40,492 bases of DNA from an uncultured Collinsella sp. (GTDB lineage Bacteria; Actinomycetota; Coriobacteriia; Coriobacteriales; Coriobacteriaceae). Positions 33,632 to 40,492 of the stretch are shown one piece after another. The notes below the pieces were generated by a model. That model made no database searches. It worked only from the letters and a program-made list of their open reading frames with translations, and was not told the DNA's origin. The stretch lies in contig CABUUK010000013.1 in the NCBI GenBank assembly GCA_902494765.1, positions 1 to 40,492 on the forward strand, read 5' to 3'. The position numbers were made by a program, and so were the translations under genes. The first letter of the stretch is position 1. Every line of letters begins with the position of its first letter.

Positions 33632-34879
33632 CTAGATCAGGTCCTCCGCATCATCGAAGGCATCGGTGTCGTGGATACCGCAGAAACGGGAGCCGGGACG
33701 AGCCTGGTTGCGGCACTGGATGCCGTCCTCGGACACGTACTCGCAGCGGCGGACGTCCTCGTCCTCCTCGTCACCGATCAGGTCGGCGGCGGGCTCCTCG
33801 TGAACGGGAACGTTCTTGAGGATGTCGGCGGCAAGCGTCTCGGACTTGATGTCGATGTGCCAGCCGGTCAGACGCGCGGCGAGGCGGGCGTTCTGGCCCT
33901 CCTTGCCGATGGCGAGGGACAGCTGGTCGTCGGGCACGATGACTCCGGCGTAGGCCTTCTCCTCGTCGATGAGGACGCGGGTGACCTTAGCGGGCGACAG
34001 GGCGTTGGCGACGTAGACGGCAGGATCGGCATCCCACAGGATGACGTCGACGCGCTCGCCGCGGAGCTCGCCCACGACAGCGCGAACACGGCTGCCCTTG
34101 GGGCCGACGCAGGCGCCCACGGGATCCAGACGGTCGTCGAGCGAGTGAACGGCGACCTTGGAACGCTGGCCGGGCTCGCGGGCGATCGACTTGATCTGGA
34201 CGGTGCCCTCATAGATCTCGGGCACCTCCTGCTCAAACAGACGACGCATGAGCTCGGGGTGGGTACGGGAGATGACAATCGGCGGACGGCTGTGCTCGCC
34301 ACGAACCGGCTGCAGGTTGGAGTTGGGGTCGCGAACGTCGATGATCACGGCCTTGATGTGCTGGTTGTGCAGGTAGCGCTCGCCCATCGGACGCTCGTTG
34401 CGCTCGTTCTCGTAACGGCGCTGGTCGAAGTGCGGCAGCTCGGCCTCGACGCCCTCGCGAATCTTGACAATCGTAAAGTCGGGCGTGGACTGCAGCACGG
34501 TACCGCTGATGAGATCACCGATACGGCCGGAGAACTCCTCGTAGATCTGCTCGCGGGCGGAGTTGCGCACGATGGCGTTGATCTCGGCCTTAGCGTGCTG
34601 GGCAGCGATGCGGCTCGTGTTCTTGGGAGTGACGTCGATCTCCTCGAACTCGGTGAAGTTGCCCTCCTCGTCCATGGAATCGTCGATCGGCTCCAGGCGG
34701 TAGACGTAGATCTTGCCAGTGGTGCGGTCGATGGTCACCTTGGCGCCCCACTCAAGATGCAGGATCTCGGCATAGCTCTTGGCGAGCGACTGCTCCAGGC
34801 GGTCGATCAGGTAGAGCTGGTCGATGTGCTTCTCCTGGCAAAGCTCCATCAGGGCGGACATCATGTCGGATGCTGCCAT
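33632..34879 (-). CDS. nusA: Transcription factor NusA with C-terminal Cys/His finger
   Basis: Binds RNA polymerase and affects pausing, termination and antitermination. The 415-residue product has the N-terminal polymerase-binding domain, an S1 domain (SGRIGDLISGTVLQSTPDFT), and KH1/KH2 domains (VGACVGPKGSRVRAVVGEL, DDQLSLAIGKEGQNARLAAR). In place of acidic repeats it ends with an acidic linker and a finger: C379-x9-C389-x10-C400-x2-H403. The ATG at 34879 is one base after the rimP stop, with GGAAGGAAAG upstream. It sits between rimP and infB. Confidence 0.96.
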   Translation of the reverse strand: MAASDMMSALMELCQEKHIDQLYLIDRLEQSLAKSYAEILHLEWGAKVTIDRTTGKIYVYRLEPIDDSMDEEGNFTEFEEIDVTPKNTSRIAAQHAKAEINAIVRNSAREQIYEEFSGRIGDLISGTVLQSTPDFTIVKIREGVEAELPHFDQRRYENERNERPMGERYLHNQHIKAVIIDVRDPNSNLQPVRGEHSRPPIVISRTHPELMRRLFEQEVPEIYEGTVQIKSIAREPGQRSKVAVHSLDDRLDPVGACVGPKGSRVRAVVGELRGERVDVILWDADPAVYVANALSPAKVTRVLIDEEKAYAGVIVPDDQLSLAIGKEGQNARLAARLTGWHIDIKSETLAADILKNVPVHEEPAADLIGDEEDEDVRRCEYVSEDGIQCRNQARPGSRFCGIHDTDAFDDAEDLI

Positions 34880-34880
34880 C

Positions 34881-35375
34881 TTACTTTCCTTCCTTCGCGG
34901 GCTTGAAGTCGTAGGTGGGCTTCAACTTGCACTTTTTAACATCAGAAAAATCGAGGGTAACGGACTCGCCGTCCTCGAGCTCGAGGGTCACGTTCGTCTC
35001 GGTGGCGGCGGCAATCTTGCCGGCGTACTTGCGACGACCCTCGGTGGCGGTGGAGGTGAGCTCGCAGTTCTCGCCCACAAAGCGGGCAAAGTCACTCGGG
35101 CGGCGCAGCGGGCGCGCCATACCCGGGCTCGACACCTCGAGCGTATAGCTCGAAGAGATGGGGTCGAGCTCCTCAATCACATCGCCGACCCACTTGGTGT
35201 TGGCCGTGACGTCGTTGAGCGACAGGCTCTGGCCCTCGGCACCCTCGATACGTACGCGCACGCAGGGGGCCTTGGTGGCACCCACGAGCTCGACGTCGAC
35301 GATGTCGACATCGTGCTGGGGAGCGACGGCCTCGAGCGCGTCGATGATCGCCTGCTCGGTCTTGGTCTTGACCAT
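34881..35375 (-). CDS. rimP: Ribosome maturation factor RimP
   Basis: Needed for assembly of the 30S subunit. The 164-residue product begins MVKTKTEQAIIDALEAVAPQ and has VDVELVGATKAPCVRVRIEG, a SYTLEVSSPGMARPL signature and the C-terminal SH3-like domain (GKIAAATETNVTLELEDGE, DFSDVKKCKL). The ATG at 35375 follows GGAGG by 7 nt; the open frame upstream covers the leader hairpin and is not coding. It is the first gene of the rimP-nusA-infB block. Confidence 0.95.
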   Translation of the reverse strand: MVKTKTEQAIIDALEAVAPQHDVDIVDVELVGATKAPCVRVRIEGAEGQSLSLNDVTANTKWVGDVIEELDPISSSYTLEVSSPGMARPLRRPSDFARFVGENCELTSTATEGRRKYAGKIAAATETNVTLELEDGESVTLDFSDVKKCKLKPTYDFKPAKEGK

Positions 35376-35395
35376 TGCGGCACCTCCATCCATAC

Positions 35396-35427
35396 AAAAA
35401 AGAAGCGGGGCCGAAACCCCACTTCTT
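35396..35427 (-). terminator. Leader terminator/attenuator upstream of rimP
   Basis: On the minus strand AAGAAGTGGGG-TTTCGG-CCCCGCTTCTT forms an 11-bp stem with one G-U pair, followed by a T-run. It lies between the rimP promoter and the rimP ribosome site, about 21 nt before the start codon, so it would act on transcripts already begun for this block. Confidence 0.85.
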
Positions 35428-35453
35428 TCAATTACAACTTCATTTGCAAGCAA

Positions 35454-35482
35454 ACTATACCAATAGCTGCGGAAACGTGCAA
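35454..35482 (-). promoter_or_regulatory. Promoter of the rimP-nusA-infB block
   Basis: On the minus strand TTGCAC (35477-35482) and TATAGT (35454-35459) are 17 nt apart. The predicted start is near 35447, giving a leader of about 70 nt that contains the hairpin at 35396-35427. Confidence 0.8.
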
Positions 35483-35569
35483 CCACAGTACGAATCTGCA
35501 GGTCAGCGTGCGCACAGCTTCTCCACAAGAATAGGACAATTGAACGCAGACATCAGGGCAGGTACATGC

Positions 35570-35604
35570 AAAACGAGGGACTACCCAACCGGATCGCCCC
35601 TCGT
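35570..35604 (-). terminator. Terminator downstream of leuS
   Basis: ACGAGGG (35573-35579) and CCCTCGT (35598-35604) pair around an 18-nt loop. On the minus strand the stem is followed by TTTTG. It lies 30 nt past the leuS stop. Confidence 0.7.
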
Positions 35605-35633
35605 CTTTTATGCGTCAGCTAAGCGCGCAGCGC

Positions 35634-38210
35634 TTACTTGACCACCAGGTTGACCAGCTTGCCGGGCACGCAGATGGCCTTGACGACCGTCTTGCCCTCG
35701 AGCCACTTGGCGACGGCGGCCTCGGCGGCAGCCTGCATATCCTCATTGGAGGCATCGCGGGCCACGTCAACGCGGCCGCGGACCTTGCCGAGCACCTGGA
35801 CCACGATCTGCACCGTGTCCTCAATGGACTCGGCCAGGTCGAACTCGGGCCAGGCGGCGGTGTAGGCGTTGCCCTCGCAGCCGAGTGCCTCGTGCCACAG
35901 CTCGTCGGCCCAGAACGGGCAGATGGGGGCAAGGACGCTCACGATATCCTTGGCCACGCCGTAGCACAGCGCCTTGTCGCGGGCGGTACCCTCAGTGGCG
36001 TTGAGATAGGCGCTCGCAGCATTGACGAGCTCCATGACGGCCGAGATGGCGGTGTTAAACTGGCCGCGATCGAAGTCCTCGGTGCACTTGGCGATGGTGC
36101 GGTGACGCTCGCGATAGAGCTTCATCGCAACCTCGTCGAGCGCAGACTTGTCGAAGGCCACGTTGGCGTCGCCGGATTGGACGAGCTGCCAAACGATACG
36201 CCAGGCGCGCTTGATAAAGCGGTTGGCACCCTCGACGGCCTTGGGGTCCCAGTCAAAGTCCTTCTCGGGCGGGGCGATAAACAGGATCGCCAAACGCATG
36301 GTGTCGGCGCCGTAGGGCTCGATGACCGAGCTCGGGGGAACGACATTGCCCTTGGACTTGGACATGGTGTCGCCGTTCTCGTCCTTGACCATGCCCTGGC
36401 ACAGCAGGTTGGTAAAGGGCTCGTCTACGCTCAGCAGACCAAGATCGCGCAGCGCCTTGGTAAAGAAGCGACTGTAGAGCAGGTGCAGAATGGCGTGCTC
36501 GATGCCGCCGATGTAGTTATCGACGGGCATCCAACGGTCGGCAGCCTCGCGGGAGAAGGGCAGCTCGGTGTTGTGCGGGTCGGTATAGCGCAGGTAATAC
36601 CAGCTGGAGCAGGTGAAGGTGTCCATGGTATCGGTCTCGCGCTTGGCCGGGCGGCCGCAGACCGGGCAGGTGGTCTCGTAGAACTCCTTGCACTCGGCGA
36701 GGGTTTCGCCGGCGCCCAGGTCCAGGTTCTCGGGCAGCGTCACCGGCAGCTGATCCTCTGGCACGGGCACGATGCCGCAATGCTCGCAGTGGATAGCCGG
36801 GATGGGGTTGCCCCAATAGCGCTGACGGGAAATGAGCCAGTCGCGCAGACGGAACTCGACCTTACGACGACCGCAGCCCATGGCCTCGAGGTCGGCCACG
36901 ATCGCAGCCTCGCCCTCGGAGTGCTTACCGCCGCGCATGCCGGTGTACTTGCCGGACTGGACGAGCGTGCCCTCGGCAGCGTGGGCGCAATCCCAGTCGA
37001 CGGTCTCGGCATGGAAGGTATCGATGGTCTCGCCGCTGGCCTCGACAGCCGCGCGGTCGTCATCGTCCAGGATAATCGGCACGATCGGCAGGTCATACTT
37101 GCGGGCGAACTCAAAGTCGCGCTGGTCGCCACAGGGAACGGCCATGACGGCACCGGTACCGTAGTCGGCAACGACATAATCGGCAACCCACACGGGGACC
37201 TTCTCGCCGTTGACGGGGTTTACCACATAGCGGCCCGTGAAGGCACCGTGCTTCTCGAGGGTGCCCTGGGCACGCTCGACGGCAGAAATATGCTTGGAGT
37301 CCTCGACGATCTTGGTGACGGCCTCCTCGTACTCCGTGCCCTCGACGAGCTCGTGCAGGCCGGCGTACTCGGGAGCCAGGACAAAGAAGGAGACGCCAAA
37401 AAGGGTATCGGCACGCGTGGTGAAGACGGTGATCTTGCCCTCGTCGCCCTCGATGGGCTCGCCATCTTGGTCGCACAGGGTAAAGTCGACCTCGGCACCC
37501 TCGGAGCGACCGATCCAGTTGGCCTGCATCTGCTTGACGCGCTCGGGCCAGCCGGGGAGCTTCTCCAGGTCGTCGAGCAGCTCCTGAGAGTACTCGGTAA
37601 TCTTGTAGTACCACTGCTCAAGGTCGCGCTTCTCGGGCTCGGTGCCGCAGCGCCAGCACTTACCCTCGGTAACCTGCTCGTTGGCCAGAACGGTCTTGCA
37701 GGTGGGGCACCAGTTAACCGGGTTCTTCTTGCGATAGACCAGGCCCTTTTCCCACATCTTCTCAAAGATCCACTGACCCCAGCGGTAGTAGTCGGGGCTG
37801 CAGGTCTTGACCATGCGATCCAGATCGTAGGAGAAGCCCATGCGCTTCATCGTGGCGAGCGCCTGGTCCATGTTCTTATACGTCCAGGCGGCAGCCTGCG
37901 TGTTGTGCTTGATGGCGGCATTCTCGGCAGGCAGGCCAAAGGCGTCAAAGCCGATGGGATGCAGCACGTCGTAGCCGCGCATGCGGGCCTGACGGGCCAT
38001 GGCATCGCCGATAGTGTAGTTGCGCGCGTGGCCCATGTGCAGGTCGCCCGACGGATACGGGAACATCTCGAGCACATACTTCTTGGGCTTACTGTCGTCG
38101 GTGTCGACGGCAAAGAGGCTGGAGTCCTCCCAGGCCTTCATCCACTTGGACTCAATGGCCTGCGCGTCGTAGGCAGGGATCTCGTCCTTATGATCTGTGC
38201 AATCGCACAT
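35634..38210 (-). CDS. leuS: Leucyl-tRNA synthetase
   Basis: Class I synthetase that charges tRNA-Leu. The 858-residue product has PYPSGDLHMGHARNY with the HIGH-type HMGH at 58-61, zinc-type Cys pairs (WCPTCKTV, CWRCG), the editing domain (TVFTTRADTLFGVSF, GTGAVMAVPCGD), a second Cys set (CPVCGRPA) and the TMSKSKGN signature. It matches the bacterial LeuS type. The ATG at 38210 follows AAAGGAG by 6 nt. The leader consists almost wholly of a 141-nt inverted repeat. Confidence 0.97.
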   Translation of the reverse strand: MCDCTDHKDEIPAYDAQAIESKWMKAWEDSSLFAVDTDDSKPKKYVLEMFPYPSGDLHMGHARNYTIGDAMARQARMRGYDVLHPIGFDAFGLPAENAAIKHNTQAAAWTYKNMDQALATMKRMGFSYDLDRMVKTCSPDYYRWGQWIFEKMWEKGLVYRKKNPVNWCPTCKTVLANEQVTEGKCWRCGTEPEKRDLEQWYYKITEYSQELLDDLEKLPGWPERVKQMQANWIGRSEGAEVDFTLCDQDGEPIEGDEGKITVFTTRADTLFGVSFFVLAPEYAGLHELVEGTEYEEAVTKIVEDSKHISAVERAQGTLEKHGAFTGRYVVNPVNGEKVPVWVADYVVADYGTGAVMAVPCGDQRDFEFARKYDLPIVPIILDDDDRAAVEASGETIDTFHAETVDWDCAHAAEGTLVQSGKYTGMRGGKHSEGEAAIVADLEAMGCGRRKVEFRLRDWLISRQRYWGNPIPAIHCEHCGIVPVPEDQLPVTLPENLDLGAGETLAECKEFYETTCPVCGRPAKRETDTMDTFTCSSWYYLRYTDPHNTELPFSREAADRWMPVDNYIGGIEHAILHLLYSRFFTKALRDLGLLSVDEPFTNLLCQGMVKDENGDTMSKSKGNVVPPSSVIEPYGADTMRLAILFIAPPEKDFDWDPKAVEGANRFIKRAWRIVWQLVQSGDANVAFDKSALDEVAMKLYRERHRTIAKCTEDFDRGQFNTAISAVMELVNAASAYLNATEGTARDKALCYGVAKDIVSVLAPICPFWADELWHEALGCEGNAYTAAWPEFDLAESIEDTVQIVVQVLGKVRGRVDVARDASNEDMQAAAEAAVAKWLEGKTVVKAICVPGKLVNLVVK

Positions 38211-38220
38211 ATCAGCTCCT

Positions 38221-38361
38221 TTAATCTTAGCTGGGGTCGGTCGGCTTGGCTTTATTCGCTACTGCGGACAGTCCTGCGCAAGACGAAGAGCACATTTAGT
38301 GCTCTTCTTTGCGTGCGGAACTTGTAGCGAACAAAGCTAAGCCGACCGACCCTAAGGTTAA
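38221..38361 (-). repeat. 141-nt inverted repeat forming the leuS leader
   Basis: The outer arms start and end with TTAA. The arm GGGTCGGTCGGCTTGGCTTT (from 38234), continuing to CGCTAC, matches the complement of 38324-38352 at about 27 of 29 positions. An inner hairpin, GAAGAGCAC-ATTTA-GTGCTCTTC (38285-38307), is extended by CGCAA/TTGCG. In the leuS RNA the structure would run from about +1 to the ribosome site. It could be an RNA regulator or an inserted palindromic element. Confidence 0.85.
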
Positions 38362-38369
38362 CTTGACTG

Positions 38370-38378
38370 ATGATAGCA
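38370..38378 (-). promoter_or_regulatory. Candidate extended -10 promoter of leuS
   Basis: The minus strand reads TGC-TATCAT, an extended -10 element. No good -35 is seen. Transcription would start near 38363, at the edge of the inverted repeat. Confidence 0.5.
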
Positions 38379-38387
38379 AATACAACA

Positions 38388-38420
38388 AGCGAGATGCCTG
38401 CGACTTGCGGGCATCTCGCT
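38388..38420. terminator. Hairpin downstream of guaB
   Basis: AGCGAGATGCC (38388-38398) and GGCATCTCGCT (38410-38420) form a perfect 11-bp stem with an 11-nt loop. On the minus strand it is followed by TGTTGTATTT. It lies about 50 nt past the guaB stop and just before the leuS promoter. Confidence 0.75.
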
Positions 38421-38470
38421 TTATCTAAATAACGTGGATGAGAATCAACCTTTGATATGCAGCTCTTACC

Positions 38471-39985
38471 TTATCGATAGGAAACGCTCTGCTGGGAATC
38501 TTTCACGACTACGTCGTGGGCGCCGCCTTCGACGATCGAGGTCGAGCTTACCAGGGTCAGGCGTGCCTTTTCCTGGAGCTCGGGGATCGAGAGGGCACCG
38601 CAGTTGCACATCGTGGACTTGACCTTGTAGAGCGTGCCGCCCACACCATCCTTGAGGGAGCCGGCGTAAGGAACGTAGGAGTCGACGCCCTCGACGAAGC
38701 TGAGCTTTGCGGCGCCGCCCAGGTCGTAACGCTGCCAGTTGCGGGCACGCGCAGAACCCTCGCCCCAGTACTCCTTCATGTACTGGCCGTTGACGTTGAC
38801 GCGCTCGGTCGGGCTCTCGTCAAAGCGGGCGAAATAGCGGCCCAGCATCATAAAGTCGGCACCCATGGCAAGGGCGAGCGTCATGTGGTAGTCGTAGACG
38901 ATACCGCCGTCAGAGCACACGGGCACGTAGACACCGGTCTCCTCGTAGTACTCGTCACGGGCGCGGCAGACGTCGATCAGCGCGGTGGCCTGGCCGCGGC
39001 CGATACCCTTCGTTTCGCGCGTGATGCAGATGGAGCCGCCTCCGATGCCGACTTTGACAAAGTCCGCGCCGCTCTCGGCGAGGAAGCGGAAGCCGTCGCG
39101 GTCGACGACATTGCCCGCGCCGATTTTGATGGTATTGCCGTAGTTCGCGCGCACGTAGTCGATGACCTTCTTCTGCCAGACGGAGTAGCCCTCCGACGAG
39201 TCGATGCACAGCACATCCGCGCCGGCCTCCACGAGCGCGGGGATGCGCTCGGCATAGTCGCGGGAGTTAATGCCCGCGCCGACGAGGTAGCGCTTCTTGT
39301 CATCCTGAAGCGCAAGGGGGTGCTCCTTGTGCTCGGCGTAGTCCTTGCGGAAGACGAAGTAGAGCAGGTGGTCGTTTTCATCCACGATGGGCAGCGCGTT
39401 GAGCTTGTGCTCCCAGATGATGTCGTTAGCCTCCTTGAGCGTGGTCGACGCAGGAGCGGTGACGAGCTTTTCGCGCGGAGTCATAAACTCGCGCACCTTC
39501 AAATCAGTGCTCATGCGGCTCACGCGGTAGTCGCGGCTCGTCACGATGCCGAGGAGCTTGCCGTTGGGCGTTGCGTCCTCGGTGATGGCGACGGTCGAGA
39601 AGCCGTTTTTCTCCTTGAGGGCCAAAACATCGGCCAGCGTGTGCTCGCTTGTCAGGTTCGAGGCTGACGGCACAAAGCCCGCCTTATTGCTTTTCACGCG
39701 GCGCACCATCTCGGCCTCGCTCTCGATGGACTGGGAACCGAAGATGAACGAAAGGCCGCCCTCTTTGGCCAGCGCGATGGCCAGCGTGTCGTTCGACACC
39801 GACTGCATGATGGCCGAGACCATCGGGATATTCAGGCTGATGGGGCACTCCTCCTGCCCCTTGCGGTAGCGCACGAGGGGCGTTTTGAGCGAGACGTTGT
39901 CAGGAATGCAGTCCTCGGACGTGTAACCGGGGACGAGCAGATATTCGCTGAACGTGTGAGACGGTTCTGGATAATAATAAGCCAT
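38471..39985 (-). CDS. guaB: IMP dehydrogenase
   Basis: Oxidises IMP to XMP with NAD, the committed step of GMP synthesis. The 504-residue product has the N-terminal barrel (NIPMVSAIMQSVSNDTLAIA), two CBS domains (about 104-220), the second half of the barrel (DVLCIDSSEGYSVWQKKVID), the catalytic Cys320 in GIGGGSICITRE, and the flap region RNWQRYD. The ATG at 39985 follows GAGAGGAG. It lies 24 nt past purL, suggesting a purine unit. Confidence 0.96.
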   Translation of the reverse strand: MAYYYPEPSHTFSEYLLVPGYTSEDCIPDNVSLKTPLVRYRKGQEECPISLNIPMVSAIMQSVSNDTLAIALAKEGGLSFIFGSQSIESEAEMVRRVKSNKAGFVPSASNLTSEHTLADVLALKEKNGFSTVAITEDATPNGKLLGIVTSRDYRVSRMSTDLKVREFMTPREKLVTAPASTTLKEANDIIWEHKLNALPIVDENDHLLYFVFRKDYAEHKEHPLALQDDKKRYLVGAGINSRDYAERIPALVEAGADVLCIDSSEGYSVWQKKVIDYVRANYGNTIKIGAGNVVDRDGFRFLAESGADFVKVGIGGGSICITRETKGIGRGQATALIDVCRARDEYYEETGVYVPVCSDGGIVYDYHMTLALAMGADFMMLGRYFARFDESPTERVNVNGQYMKEYWGEGSARARNWQRYDLGGAAKLSFVEGVDSYVPYAGSLKDGVGGTLYKVKSTMCNCGALSIPELQEKARLTLVSSTSIVEGGAHDVVVKDSQQSVSYR

Positions 39986-40009
39986 TGGGTCTGCTCCTCT
40001 CTTCTTAAA

Positions 40010-40492
40010 TTACTTGAAATAGCGCACGGCAGAGGTGAACAGCTCCATCTCATACTGTCCGGGAACGTTGCGGTAAAGCTCCTTGCCGATGCGCTCGGTG
40101 TGCCCCATCTTGCCGAATACACGGCCATCGGGCGAGGTGATACCCTCGATGGCACAGATCGAGCCGTTGGGGTTGAATGCTGCATCCATTGTAGCATACC
40201 CGTCAAGGTCTACGTACTGTGTGGCGATCTGGCCGTTTTCGGCGAGCTTCTTCACAAGCTCTTCGGATGCGAGGAAACGGCCCTCGCCGTGCGAAATGGG
40301 CACGGTGTAAATGTCGCCGACCTTCGTACCCGCAAGCCAGGGGGACTTGTTGGAGCACACGCGCGTGCGGACCAGACGGGACTGGTGGCGGCCGATGACG
40401 TTGTAGGTCAGCGTCGGGAAATCAGCGTCGGTGTCCATGATCTTGCCATAGGGAACGAGACCGAGCTTGATGAGCGCCTGGAAGCCGTTGCA
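40010..40492 (-). CDS. purL: Phosphoribosylformylglycinamidine synthase, C-terminal glutaminase part (cut by window edge)
   Basis: Only the last 160 residues are inside the window. They begin with CNGFQALIKLGLVPYGKIMD, in which the first Cys is the nucleophile of the class I glutamine amidotransferase domain. They continue with SRLVRTRVCSNKSPWL, the His/Glu block PISHGEGRF, and GMGHTERIG-type C-terminal sequence (GKMGHTERIGKELYRN). The family supplies ammonia for the FGAR to FGAM step of purine synthesis. Whether it is the large fused PurL or a separate PurQ subunit cannot be seen; the C-terminal pattern favours the large form. guaB follows. Confidence 0.88.
   Translation of the reverse strand, partial: CNGFQALIKLGLVPYGKIMDTDADFPTLTYNVIGRHQSRLVRTRVCSNKSPWLAGTKVGDIYTVPISHGEGRFLASEELVKKLAENGQIATQYVDLDGYATMDAAFNPNGSICAIEGITSPDGRVFGKMGHTERIGKELYRNVPGQYEMELFTSAVRYFK

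Noticed and set aside
35610..38327. 905-codon open frame on the plus strand opposite leuS
   Set aside because: It is antisense to leuS and runs through the leader palindrome; no motif supports it.
38211..38470. T-box riboswitch upstream of leuS
   Set aside because: I found no T-box core sequence, no convincing leucine specifier loop and no terminator/antiterminator pair next to leuS.

Overview
This is a GC-rich, gene-dense, almost purely chromosomal segment. Gene order and protein style suggest an actinobacterial gut anaerobe of the class Coriobacteriia, most like Collinsella. This is inferred from remembered family resemblance, since no search was run. Almost every gene is on the minus strand. 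Only a broken cobO-like gene and a DUF134/NifX-type gene lie on the plus strand.

Layout from left to right. Positions 1-460 hold mobile-element debris (an IS3-type transposase C-terminus and a probable serine-recombinase tail) that abuts a DUF523 gene. Next come ftsH, a cobO-like gene with an in-frame TAA at codon 5, a MATE transporter, a SpoU-type RNA methyltransferase, and folA with thyA. Divergent from thyA is a DUF134-NifX fusion with two palindromic candidate operators. Positions 8542-23425 are one long minus-strand block, read from right to left: asp23-like, fakA-like, recG, rsmD, coaD, a coiled-coil gene, yceD-like, rpmF, plsX, acpP, rnc, smc, ftsY, ffh. tRNA-Asn follows with its own promoter and terminator. 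A second long minus-strand block (23855-35375) runs rimP, nusA, infB, rbfA, nrnA-like, truB, ribF, dnaG, rpoD. It starts from a good promoter followed by a terminator-like hairpin. The right end holds leuS with a very long hairpin leader, guaB, and the 3' part of purL.

Functionally, the first block joins membrane-lipid supply (fakA-like, plsX, acpP), CoA synthesis, ribosome parts (rpmF, rsmD, yceD-like), RNA processing (rnc), chromosome organisation (smc, recG) and protein targeting (ffh, ftsY). The second joins transcription, translation and replication initiation (nusA, infB, dnaG, rpoD). Many neighbours overlap by 1-8 nt, so translational coupling is likely.

The most interesting signals are regulatory or architectural. 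They are the 141-nt hairpin that fills the leuS leader, the internal Shine-Dalgarno inside the DUF134-NifX fusion, the Cys/His finger at the end of NusA together with the lack of a ylxR gene, the hairpins flanking plsX and preceding rimP, and the early stop codon in the cobO-like gene. I saw no CRISPR array, prophage or defence island.
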